From Bin87 sp034421995 (GTDB lineage Bacteria; Chloroflexota; Dehalococcoidia; Lucifugimonadales; UBA3495): a DNA stretch of 64,000 nt. Within the stretch, counting starts at the first letter, position 1. Each line of letters opens with the position of its first letter. Shown one piece after another: positions 26,046 through 33,812 of this stretch. Made by a program: the position numbers and the translations under genes. Under the pieces are notes generated by a model. The model did not search any database. It saw only the letters and a program-made list of their open reading frames with translations, and was not told the DNA's origin. Location: contig DAOUJY010000156.1 in the NCBI GenBank assembly GCA_034421995.1, positions 34,486-98,485 on the forward strand, read 5' to 3'.

Positions 26046-26750
26046 TCACCCCACTTTGCGGGCGACCAGCAATCCATCTTCGCGGGTGACCCGCATCGCG
26101 AAGGGGTAACGGTCCACCTCCAGGGCTAATCCGACGTCGCGGGGATGGAACTGTGGCTGCGCGTCGTCAAAAAATTTCTGGGTTGCGCCGCCGGCCATGA
26201 TCAGCTTGCGTAGAGCCTCCGGGTCCGGGTTGCGACCTTCCAGGCGGTTGCGCAGGTAGAGCGCGCAGTGCTCGTCCTCATCGGACCGGTTGACGCCCTG
26301 GTCGCCCATGGCGAGGATGGTGACGCGCTCTGGCGGCGGGTCCTCCGCCAGCAGGGCCTGTGCGGTCGCTCCGGCCACGACGAATGAAGTGACGTAAATG
26401 GGATCGCATCCGGCGGCTCCGGCCGCCGCCGTTCCCACTGTACCGGCGCGGGTCGATTGCACGACATTCTTACCGGCAAAGTCCACCGACGATGCCTCGT
26501 AGGGAGAGTTGCCGTAGTCGAACCCGTCGGGCCGGCGCCCGCCCACCTCGCCCATTAAGATGTCGGCGATCGCGGGATTGTTGCGCCGGATTTCCAGCGC
26601 TTCCTCAACCTCCGCGACCAGGGTGATGCGCTCTGCCCCACGGTCAAAGGCAATTGCCGCCGTGGTGAAAGCGCGAAATACATCAATGACGAGCGTCGCG
26701 CCACTGGCCTCGTTGGCGTCACGAGTGAGGCTGCCGATGCGGATTTCCAT
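26046..26750 (-). CDS. comB: 2-phosphosulfolactate phosphatase family protein
   Basis: 234 aa from ATG 26750, with GAGGAA upstream. ComB fold: VIDVFRAFTTAAIAFDRGAERITLV, GEVGGRRPDGFDYGNSP, TRAGTVGTAAA and a closing FHPRDVGLALEVDRYPFAMRV. In methanogens and some bacteria ComB removes phosphate from 2-phosphosulfolactate in coenzyme M or sulfolactate metabolism; in bacteria without that pathway the substrate is unclear. No other coenzyme M genes are visible here, so sulfolactate handling or another phosphate ester is possible. Confidence 0.88.
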   Translation of the reverse strand: MEIRIGSLTRDANEASGATLVIDVFRAFTTAAIAFDRGAERITLVAEVEEALEIRRNNPAIADILMGEVGGRRPDGFDYGNSPYEASSVDFAGKNVVQSTRAGTVGTAAAGAAGCDPIYVTSFVVAGATAQALLAEDPPPERVTILAMGDQGVNRSDEDEHCALYLRNRLEGRNPDPEALRKLIMAGGATQKFFDDAQPQFHPRDVGLALEVDRYPFAMRVTREDGLLVARKVG

Positions 26751-26767
26751 GTTGTAATTCCTCGTCA

Positions 26768-26795
26768 GTAGGGGCGAATAATTATTCGCCCCTAC
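26768..26795. repeat. GTAGGGGCGAAT palindrome, copy 2
   Basis: Arm GTAGGGGCGAAT, centre AATT (making the whole 28 bp a perfect palindrome), and the complement arm. It lies between the co-directional NHL-propeller and comB genes on the minus strand, just before the comB start. Confidence 0.9.
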
Positions 26796-26810
26796 GTGGG
26801 ACATTGTGTG

Positions 26811-27758
26811 TTACCCAGTTTTCACCAGTTTTTGGAGGGAGCGTATCTCGCGGGGCGGATCGAGATGTTGCCCGGTGTGCGTCCATGAGACCTCGCCCAC
26901 GTAGATGTTCCCGGCCGAATCAATGCAGACACCGTGAGGAGCGATGAAGTGGCCTGGCTCCTCGCTCTCCGGACCATCGCCGACCCGGGCCAGACGGCGG
27001 CCTTCGGTATCGTACACGCTGACGCGGGGGCCGAGGCCGCTACCCTGGGAGTTGGGGCCGATTGCCGCGCCCAGTTCTCCGATGTACACCAGGTCGGCCT
27101 CCTGATCGATGTACAGGCCGCAGGGGCGGGCCATGTCGATCCACTGGCCGAGGAACCTGCCGTCTGAGTCAAACAGCTGGACCCGGTGGTTCTCCCGGTC
27201 GGCCAGGAACACCGTGCCATTGCGGTCGGTGCCGATATTATGGGCAATGTTGAACTGTCCGGGACCGGTTCCCGATTCGCCCCACGAGAAGAGCAGACGT
27301 CCGTCCGGGCTGTACTTGTGGATGCGGGCGTTGCCGTAGCCGTCGGACACGTAGAAGTCCCCGTTGCGGGGGTCGATGGCGACGTGGGTGCAGCGGTTGA
27401 AAGGATCGCCGGACATGAAACCGGCCGGGTGGCCGCTGGTGCCCAGGGTCAGCAGGATGTCGCCTTCCAGGGTACATTTGCGAACGGTGTGGTCGCCGTC
27501 GTCGGTCAGGAACACGGTTCCGTCGGGCGACATGGTGACGCCGTGGGCGCGGGGAAAGACGCCCTCCCCCCAGGAGGTGATGAAGTTGCCGTCCTTGTCG
27601 AAAACTATCATGGGGTGTTCGCCGCGGTTGAAGGCATAGACGTTGTCGTCAGAGTCGCAACCCACGGCGGCGACCTCCTTGAAAGCGTAGCCGGAAGGAA
27701 GCTGCCCCCAGCCTTCCTGGACTTCATAGGTGAATTGGCCTTCTCCGATAGTAACCAT
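26811..27758 (-). CDS. NHL-repeat beta-propeller protein
   Basis: 315 aa from ATG 27758 (GGAGGG upstream; the longer frame adds 39 unlikely residues). Six NHL blades are visible through repeated GxVFLxDxxNHRVxxFDxxG-like units, for example GTVFLADRENHRVQLFDSDG and GDFYVSDGYGNARIHKYSPDG. There is no signal peptide, so it may be cytosolic, unlike many NHL proteins. The C-terminus (GVCIDSAGNIYVGEVSWT) resembles peptidylglycine-alpha-amidating lyase-type propellers. It could be a lyase or a binding scaffold; no catalytic assignment is safe. Confidence 0.85.
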   Translation of the reverse strand: MVTIGEGQFTYEVQEGWGQLPSGYAFKEVAAVGCDSDDNVYAFNRGEHPMIVFDKDGNFITSWGEGVFPRAHGVTMSPDGTVFLTDDGDHTVRKCTLEGDILLTLGTSGHPAGFMSGDPFNRCTHVAIDPRNGDFYVSDGYGNARIHKYSPDGRLLFSWGESGTGPGQFNIAHNIGTDRNGTVFLADRENHRVQLFDSDGRFLGQWIDMARPCGLYIDQEADLVYIGELGAAIGPNSQGSGLGPRVSVYDTEGRRLARVGDGPESEEPGHFIAPHGVCIDSAGNIYVGEVSWTHTGQHLDPPREIRSLQKLVKTG

Positions 27759-27857
27759 CGTTTTCCCTCCGGTGGTTTCGACGTGGTATGTCGTCGGTGT
27801 TCGTGGCAAAGATTGTAACCCATCTTGTGGGCACTGACTTTCGCCACGCCGGCCCAA

Positions 27858-27866
27858 TGCTATAAT
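27858..27866 (+). promoter_or_regulatory. Extended -10 promoter of the methylase-MNT/HEPN operon
   Basis: TGC followed by a perfect TATAAT (27861-27866), 68 bp before the ATG. No good -35 is seen at 16-18 bp, which extended -10 promoters tolerate. This is the only promoter-like signal between the NHL gene and the methylase. Confidence 0.55.
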
Positions 27867-27933
27867 CGTTGCCACAAGCTAGCCTCATGTTAGGCGTTTA
27901 GAGTGTAAGTAGTAATCGGCAGGGCGGCGCGCT

Positions 27934-30900
27934 ATGACCACTACGCAATCCCGTAATAGCGAATCAAGCGTTAATGTTGCTCTCGGTAACCTACTGAGGG
28001 GAATGTTGCCCAGCTTCGTAGTCCGCTCGGAGCAGACTCGGATCGTAAGCGGTCACTTGGGCTTGCGTCCCGACATACTGATTACCGCAGTGGGCCGTTC
28101 CCCGGTGGTGGTGGAAGCTGAACACGTTCCCGCATCCGGGGCTGAGGCGGACGCTCGGGCCCGTCTGGGGCGTGACATCACCGGAGAAGCTCGTCCCGTC
28201 GAATCTGCCATCGCCCTGCGTTATCCCGATGACGTAGGAAATGCCTACGACCTTGACACGTTTATGGCCGAAGCCCATCTGTCCTACTGCATCGTTTACG
28301 AAAACGGTGGTCGCTTTCCGCAATCAGGCTGGCTGGAGGGTACAGTGACGGACCTTGCCGACCTGATCCGGCTGGTGTCCGTGCCGCAGAAAGCCGTGGC
28401 GGAAGCAGCCGACGACCTGCAACAGGGCATAGACTCCGCGGCCAGCGTGTTGAACCAGATGCCCGAAACCAGGCCGGACATCAATCCGGCGATTGCTCGG
28501 CGCCTGAATCTGAGTGACGTCCCGCAGATGCGGCGCATGTCCTGCGCCATCATCGCCAACGCCATGCTGTTTCACGAGCGCCTCGCAAGACAACATGGCA
28601 TCAAACCGCTGTCTCAAATCTGCGGGCCGGGCGCCGGGAATCCGCAGTCGGAAATATTGCAAGCGTGGGCGGCGATTCTGGACATCAACTACCTGGACAT
28701 TTTCAACATTGCGCGGGACATCGTGGCCGAATTGCCGACCCGAGAGGCGGCCCAGATACTCAACATCATCAGCTTCCACGTCCTCAATATCGCTTCGCGG
28801 GGCGTCAACAATGATCATGACCTCACTGGCCAGGTGTTCCAGCGGCTGATTGCCGACCGCAAGTATCTGGCAACTTTCTACACTCTGCCCGCGTCTGCTG
28901 ACCTGTTGGCCCGCCTGGCCGTGGACAAAATTGACGGAGTAGATTGGAGCGATACGGCGGGGATTGGTCGGTTGAGGATTGCAGACTTCGCCTGCGGCAC
29001 CGGGGCATTGCTATCGGCAGTGTATGAGCAGATTGCCGCTCGCCACGAACGCGCCGGCGGCAGAGCCGCCCAACTGCATCCCGCGATGCTGGAGGATGTC
29101 ATTTACGGCTGCGACGTGATGCCGTCCGCAGTTCATATCACCGGCTCAACACTGGCCGGGTTGCAGCCCGAGGTGGGCTTCCGCCACTCCAACTTGCGAA
29201 CCATGCCCTATGGCCGGCAGGAAGACGGGGAGGTGCGTATAGGATCGCTTGAGTTGTTGCATCCCGACAGCGGACTTGCCGATGAAATGCCTGATGATAG
29301 GTTTGACCTCGTAATTATGAACCCACCCTTTACCCGCGCTACTAATCACGAAGGAGCGCACGCCGCCGTCACCAACCCCGCATTCGCTGCATTTGACGCC
29401 AGCCGCAACGACCAGACGGACATGGGCCGGCGAATTAACGAATTTGGCAGAGGCACCTGCTACCACGGAAACGCCGGCATCGCCTCGGCATTTGCCGCCT
29501 TGGCCCACCGCAAACTCAAGCCTGGCGGCGTGCTGGCGTTGGTGCTGCCCCTGTCGGCGGCGTCTGGCCTGTCGTGGCAAGGTTTCCGGCAGATGCTGGG
29601 CGAAGGGTACACGGATTTGACGGTGTTGAGCATTGCGGCCAATGGCCGAGATGTATCCTTTTCATCGGACACCGGCATGGCCGAGTGCCTGGTAGTGGCC
29701 CGCAAAAGAGACGGTGAGAATAACCGACCAGCTTCGCGAGCGCAGTTCGCATCGCTGTATTACCGGCCGCACGGAATGGCCCAATCCGCCGCCGTCGCGC
29801 AGAGTATCATCGGCACCGGCGGCGTTCGGGGCATTGAGGACGGGCCGTATGGAGGTACGCGATTGCCAGTGGGGGATGATACGGCCGGTGCAATGCTGAA
29901 CGTACCACATGGCGACGACGCCACCTGGGGTTGCGTTCGAATGCTGGACTATTCACTGGCACAAACTGCCTACGCGCTGACCAGATCCCATCTGTGGCTG
30001 CCCGGATCGCCCGCTGCCCTGGACTTGCCGGTTGCGGCTTTGGGCAACGTCGGCAAACTCGGTCTAGTTGACCGCGACATAACCGGACCGGCCCCACGCG
30101 GCCCGTTCACCAAGCTTGACCCCAGTCCGAGGGCCACCTATGCCGCCCTCTGGAATCACGACGCCGAGAAAGAAACCCGGATAATCTGCGAACCCGATGC
30201 GCAGTTGCAGGTACGGCAAGGGATGGAAAGCAGGGCGGCGGAAGTTTGGACAACCGCCAGCCGTACCCACGTTAACCGTGATTTTCGTTTCAATTCTCAG
30301 CCCCTGGCCGTTGCCTTCACTGAACGGGAAAGCATCGGCGGCAGGGGATGGCCCAACGTCATTTTTGACGACAAGCGTTTCGACTACGCTTTTGCGCTGT
30401 GGAGCAACAGCGCATTGGGCCTGCTGTGCTACTGGTGGCACTCCGGCCGTCAGCAACCCGGGCGTGGGATCATCACTATCCGGTCCTCCGAAGATTTGCC
30501 CGTGCTTGATTTTCGAACCTTGACCGAGGCTCAGCTAGACACCGCCCGCGCCATATTCGACGAGTTCCGCGATAAGGAGTTGAAGCCGGCTTACCTGGCC
30601 GACGTGGACGAGAACCGCGCCCTGCTGGACAGACGGGTCGTGTGCGACCTGCTGGGGTTTGATGACGGCGTTTACCGAGCGGTTCGCTTTTTTGCGGCCA
30701 AGTGGTGCGCCGAGCCTTCAGTGCATGGCGGAAAAGGGCATCCCAACGCAACGGCAGTTGTCATTACCAACAGCGGAGTTCCGGCAAACGTTGTTCCCCC
30801 AGAGCCGACGCCGCCTAGCCCGCATTTGTCCCTGACTGCTGCCGAGTTGGGATGGCTGGAGGAATACCGCCGACAGCTCAAGGAGCGTTTTCCGGAAAGA

Positions 30901-31161
30901 ATCGAGGACATCATCGTGTATGGCTCTCATACGCGCGGCATTTCAGGCTTGGATGTAGATTTTAATATTCTGGTCATCGTGGATGAGGAAGACCAGGAAA
31001 CGCTGGAATCGATCGACAATTTGGCGTATGACATTGATCTGGACGGCTTTTTCGTTGCGCCTTCAATCAGGTCTTGTACCAGTGAGGAATGGGCCGAAAG
31101 CAAGTTCTCTACAAGTTCACTTTATCGGAGAGTAGTCAGTGAAGGCATCAGCGTCTTATGA
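27934..31161 (+). CDS. N6-adenine DNA methylase fused to a C-terminal nucleotidyltransferase (MNT) domain
   Basis: 1075 aa. Residues 1-150 may be a restriction-type N-terminal domain (RPDILI 45-50 and VVVEAEH 58-64, a possible D...ExE variant of PD-(D/E)xK). Residues about 150-310 are helical. The gamma-class methylase follows: FYTLPASADLLARLA (315-329), motif I DFACGTGALL (351-360), YGCDVMPSAV (391-400) and motif IV NPPF (463-466), then a specificity-like region to about 890. After a Pro-rich linker, residues about 965-1075 form an MNT domain: GSHTRG (997-1002) and D1007-V-D1009, the metal-binding pair of nucleotidyltransferase antitoxins. The stop overlaps the HEPN start (ATGA). Known HEPN partners are separate MNT proteins of about 100 aa, so this fusion is unusual. 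Confidence 0.85.
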   Translation: MTTTQSRNSESSVNVALGNLLRGMLPSFVVRSEQTRIVSGHLGLRPDILITAVGRSPVVVEAEHVPASGAEADARARLGRDITGEARPVESAIALRYPDDVGNAYDLDTFMAEAHLSYCIVYENGGRFPQSGWLEGTVTDLADLIRLVSVPQKAVAEAADDLQQGIDSAASVLNQMPETRPDINPAIARRLNLSDVPQMRRMSCAIIANAMLFHERLARQHGIKPLSQICGPGAGNPQSEILQAWAAILDINYLDIFNIARDIVAELPTREAAQILNIISFHVLNIASRGVNNDHDLTGQVFQRLIADRKYLATFYTLPASADLLARLAVDKIDGVDWSDTAGIGRLRIADFACGTGALLSAVYEQIAARHERAGGRAAQLHPAMLEDVIYGCDVMPSAVHITGSTLAGLQPEVGFRHSNLRTMPYGRQEDGEVRIGSLELLHPDSGLADEMPDDRFDLVIMNPPFTRATNHEGAHAAVTNPAFAAFDASRNDQTDMGRRINEFGRGTCYHGNAGIASAFAALAHRKLKPGGVLALVLPLSAASGLSWQGFRQMLGEGYTDLTVLSIAANGRDVSFSSDTGMAECLVVARKRDGENNRPASRAQFASLYYRPHGMAQSAAVAQSIIGTGGVRGIEDGPYGGTRLPVGDDTAGAMLNVPHGDDATWGCVRMLDYSLAQTAYALTRSHLWLPGSPAALDLPVAALGNVGKLGLVDRDITGPAPRGPFTKLDPSPRATYAALWNHDAEKETRIICEPDAQLQVRQGMESRAAEVWTTASRTHVNRDFRFNSQPLAVAFTERESIGGRGWPNVIFDDKRFDYAFALWSNSALGLLCYWWHSGRQQPGRGIITIRSSEDLPVLDFRTLTEAQLDTARAIFDEFRDKELKPAYLADVDENRALLDRRVVCDLLGFDDGVYRAVRFFAAKWCAEPSVHGGKGHPNATAVVITNSGVPANVVPPEPTPPSPHLSLTAAELGWLEEYRRQLKERFPERIEDIIVYGSHTRGISGLDVDFNILVIVDEEDQETLESIDNLAYDIDLDGFFVAPSIRSCTSEEWAESKFSTSSLYRRVVSEGISVL

Positions 31162-31568
31162 ATCGAGACTTGGCGATAGCGGAATGGCAGCGAGCTCGCG
31201 AGAGTTTGGGGGCCGCTGCCACATACGAAAGCGCGGGCTACTATGCAGACTCGATTTCACGCGCATATTACGCCGCCTTTCACGCTGCCAAAGCTGGGCT
31301 TTGGCTTGATGATATTGAACCAAGTACGCATCAAGGCGTGATTAGCAGATTTGGTGAGCACATCGTCGGGATTCACTATGTTGAACGAGAATGGGGCAGA
31401 GAACTTAACCGGCTCGAGGAATTGCGCAACGACGCCGATTACGAAGTAGAGATGGTGTTCGGCGAAGCGGACGCCCGTGCCGCCTACCAACGCGCGACCG
31501 CATTCCTAGACCGCATCCGCGCGCTGCTCACCGACTACATCCCCCTTGACGAACTGGAACCGGTATGA
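31158..31568 (+). CDS. HEPN domain protein coupled to the methylase-MNT
   Basis: 136 aa, single HEPN domain: four helices with SISRAYYAAFHAAKAGLWL (33-51) as the recognisable helix and RNDADYE (90-96) at the usual active-site position. In HepT-type HEPN ribonuclease toxins this motif is R-x4-H; here the His position holds Tyr95, as in the RxxADY subgroup, so RNase activity is uncertain. The ATG overlaps the stop of the methylase-MNT (ATGA), implying a fixed ratio and physical partnership. By analogy it is the toxin or effector and MNT the neutraliser. Confidence 0.88.
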   Translation: MNRDLAIAEWQRARESLGAAATYESAGYYADSISRAYYAAFHAAKAGLWLDDIEPSTHQGVISRFGEHIVGIHYVEREWGRELNRLEELRNDADYEVEMVFGEADARAAYQRATAFLDRIRALLTDYIPLDELEPV

Positions 31569-31576
31569 GCCGATGC

Positions 31577-31582
31577 TACAAT
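31577..31582 (+). promoter_or_regulatory. Possible extended -10 before the HemQ-like gene
   Basis: TGC-TACAAT, 40 bp before the ATG at 31622 and just after the HEPN stop, with no convincing -35. It suggests the heme enzyme is not only read through from the methylase operon. Confidence 0.35.
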
Positions 31583-31621
31583 GGGCCTTCATGATCCCAG
31601 TCCAACCCAAGGAGACCTCCG

Positions 31622-32320
31622 ATGGCCGACCCCCGCCGTGATTTCGTCAAGTACACATTTTACAAAGTCCAGCCGGAGTGGCGTCGCCTGCCCGCCGCCG
31701 AGCGCGAGGCCGGCAAGGATGAGTTCGCCGCCGTGGCCGCTGAGCACTCCGACCGGGTGGCACTGAATACCTACACACTGGTCGGCGCGCGCGGCGACAC
31801 TGATTTCATGCTGTGGGGCGTCTGTCCCGAGCTTGAGCCCATCAACGAACTGGCGGCCCAACTCAACCAGACCCGATTGGGCGGCTACCTGGAAACCCCG
31901 TACTCCTATCTGGCCATGACGCGGCGCTCCCCCTACATCGACGACCACCGGCACGAGGGGCAGGACGGAACCGGCGACGCCGCGTCCATGCGCATGATGG
32001 GGAGGCGCTACCTGTTCATGTACCCCTTCTGGAAGACCCACGACTGGTATCAGCTGTCGAAAGAAGTACGGCAGGAGATGATGAACGAGCACTTCGTCAT
32101 CGGCCACAAGTACCCCCAGGTGAAGATCTCCACAGCCTATTCATTCGGCCTGGACGATCCCGAGTTCGTGCTGGGGTTTGAAACCGACGAACCTGGTACG
32201 TTCCTTGATCTCGTGATGGAACTGCGGGAATCCAAAGCCCGCCCGTACACGCTGAAGGACACGCCCATCTTCTCCTGCATCAGCCGCCCGTTGCGCGACT
32301 GCCTGGACGACGCGGCGTAA
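31622..32320 (+). CDS. hemQ: Chlorite dismutase family heme protein, probably coproheme decarboxylase
   Basis: 232 aa, AAGGAG upstream. Chlorite-dismutase-like alpha/beta barrel: FVKYTFYKVQPEWRRL at the start, MTRRSPYIDDHR in the middle, YLFMYPFWKTHDWYQL, and MMNEHFVIGHKYPQV (153-167), which contains the proximal heme His (157 or 162), followed by STAYSFGLDDPEFVLGFE. Length and form fit the HemQ group, which decarboxylates coproheme to heme b in Gram-positive-type heme synthesis. True chlorite dismutase cannot be ruled out, but nothing nearby concerns chlorate. It has no evident link to the preceding methylase-MNT/HEPN pair. Confidence 0.88.
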   Translation: MADPRRDFVKYTFYKVQPEWRRLPAAEREAGKDEFAAVAAEHSDRVALNTYTLVGARGDTDFMLWGVCPELEPINELAAQLNQTRLGGYLETPYSYLAMTRRSPYIDDHRHEGQDGTGDAASMRMMGRRYLFMYPFWKTHDWYQLSKEVRQEMMNEHFVIGHKYPQVKISTAYSFGLDDPEFVLGFETDEPGTFLDLVMELRESKARPYTLKDTPIFSCISRPLRDCLDDAA

Positions 32321-32334
32321 GGGGAGGGCGCACC

Positions 32335-33012
32335 ATGACTTCACAAGCCGTTGCCAAACCCCAATCCGCTGTTGCCGGCCAGACCGACGAGGGTATGCCG
32401 GCTCCGTTCTCCTTGGACATCAGCTCAATACTGGCCCTGCTGCCCGACGATGACGCGCTGGATGACTGGTTCCTGCGGTTCAGTGCCGACAATGAGGACT
32501 TGGGCTACAAGTTTGAAATTGACCAGCATGGGAGATTGTGGGCAATGGCGTCGGATAGCGTGTTTGGATGGAGATGGTCGTTTAATCTATGCTATGACTT
32601 GGGAACCTGGTCGGACGCTGGCCCTGGCGGTCTGGTGTTTCCGGGCAGCGCAATGGTCAGAACTCGGCCGGGTGGACGCCGCGCCGCCGACGCCGGCTGG
32701 ATTGCACCGGAGCAGATAACGTCTGCGCTGCCGTCGGACTGGCAGTATCACGGCATACCCTTCGCACCCCGTTTCGTGGTGGAGATTCGCTCCCAGTCCA
32801 ATTCGCTGGAAGATCAGCAGGCCAAAATTGAGGAGTGGATCGCCTACGGCGTCGCATTGGGCTGGCTGATTGACCCGTTCCTGCGCCAGGTTCACATCTA
32901 CCGGCCCGGCGTTGCGCCGGAGATACTGGACGACCCGGAGACAGTGAACGGTGCCCCGGAGCTGCCGGGGTTCGTGTTCAATGTGCGCGAGCGTATTTTT
33001 GACCTGAATTAG
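32335..33012 (+). CDS. Uma2-like protein with Arg in place of the catalytic Lys
   Basis: 225 aa, GGGAGGG before the ATG. Same layout as the Uma2 gene at 22.4-23.1 kb: a DDALDDWFLRFSADNEDLGYKFEI lead, then RRAADAGWI with Asp119 and APRFVVEIRSQSN with Glu150-I-Arg152, then LGWLIDPFLRQVHIYRPG. The usual E-x-K is E-x-R here, and the His/Glu-containing segment (LHEREFALALG in the intact copy) is WSFNLCYDLG. It may have lost or altered nuclease activity. It is 14 bp after hemQ and 27 bp before another Uma2 gene. Confidence 0.85.
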   Translation: MTSQAVAKPQSAVAGQTDEGMPAPFSLDISSILALLPDDDALDDWFLRFSADNEDLGYKFEIDQHGRLWAMASDSVFGWRWSFNLCYDLGTWSDAGPGGLVFPGSAMVRTRPGGRRAADAGWIAPEQITSALPSDWQYHGIPFAPRFVVEIRSQSNSLEDQQAKIEEWIAYGVALGWLIDPFLRQVHIYRPGVAPEILDDPETVNGAPELPGFVFNVRERIFDLN

Positions 33013-33039
33013 TGGATAGCCAGACGAGGTTTGAATGAT

Positions 33040-33732
33040 ATGGCGACGACAGCAGCAATCCAGGGCAATGTTGAGGTGGAGGCCCGGGAATTCGGCCTAC
33101 CATTCACTTTGCACGTCAACATAAAGGCCCTTCTTGAGTCGGTAGCGGGAAAGCTGACGGATGACGAAATCGATCAATGGTTCTTTGGCATGGCCAAGGC
33201 CAACGAAGGGCGCGGGTTTTACTTGGAACTGACCGACGAGGGAGAATTGGTGATCAACCCTATGGTGAACATAGACAGTGGATATGCTGAAGGTCAAATC
33301 TGCGGCGTTTTGTTCAATTGGGTTGATGAGAACGGCGGTATGTCTTTTTCCCCGAGAACCATCGTGCGCTTGCCCGACGGGAGCCGGGCAGAACCTGACG
33401 CAACCTGGTTGTCTCCGGAGCAAGTGCAACGCTTGCTTCCCTTGGGAATGAACCGTGCTATCACCGAGTGCCCGACTTTTGTGGCGGAGGTTATATCCGG
33501 GACCGACCGCCTGCCACCCTTGCAGCGCAAGATGGAACGCTACATTGCCAATGGCGCGCTGCTGGGGTGGCTGATCGACCCGTACCGACGTCGGGTTTAT
33601 GTTTATCGCCCCGGTGCTGAACCAGAGATGCTTAACGCCCCGGAGATCATCAGCGGCGAGCCGGAAATGCCCGGTTTCGTGTTTGAGGTACGACGGCGGA
33701 TTTTTGACCTGCATCTGGTGGCCGAACAGTAA
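33040..33732 (+). CDS. Uma2-like protein with Ile in place of the catalytic Lys
   Basis: 230 aa from ATG 33040, with GAGGT 9 nt upstream (TTG 33031 is the alternative). Asp120 is kept in SRAEPDATWLSPEQV, but the E-x-K site reads Glu150-V-Ile152 in PTFVAEVISGTD. The closing LGWLIDPYRRRVYVYRPGAEPEML matches its neighbours. Tandem with the E-x-R copy, so a pair arisen by duplication is likely. It may be a non-catalytic partner or a decaying copy. A strong palindromic terminator follows. Confidence 0.85.
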   Translation: MATTAAIQGNVEVEAREFGLPFTLHVNIKALLESVAGKLTDDEIDQWFFGMAKANEGRGFYLELTDEGELVINPMVNIDSGYAEGQICGVLFNWVDENGGMSFSPRTIVRLPDGSRAEPDATWLSPEQVQRLLPLGMNRAITECPTFVAEVISGTDRLPPLQRKMERYIANGALLGWLIDPYRRRVYVYRPGAEPEMLNAPEIISGEPEMPGFVFEVRRRIFDLHLVAEQ

Positions 33733-33752
33733 CCCCTGAAACCAATGCAATT

Positions 33753-33786
33753 GTAAGGCGCTCCGACGATTGCCGGAGCGCCTTAC
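33753..33786. terminator. Bidirectional terminator between Uma2 and nadA
   Basis: Perfect 13-bp inverted repeat GTAAGGCGCTCCG / CGGAGCGCCTTAC around an 8-nt loop, followed by ATTT. It lies exactly between two convergent genes. Confidence 0.75.
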
Positions 33787-33812
33787 ATTTATCGCCACAG
33801 GTGTTGAGTCCG

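Noticed and set aside
31622..32320. HemQ-like protein as a component of the methylase-MNT/HEPN system
   Set aside because: It has its own ribosome site and a possible promoter, and its family belongs to heme synthesis; adjacency alone is not enough.
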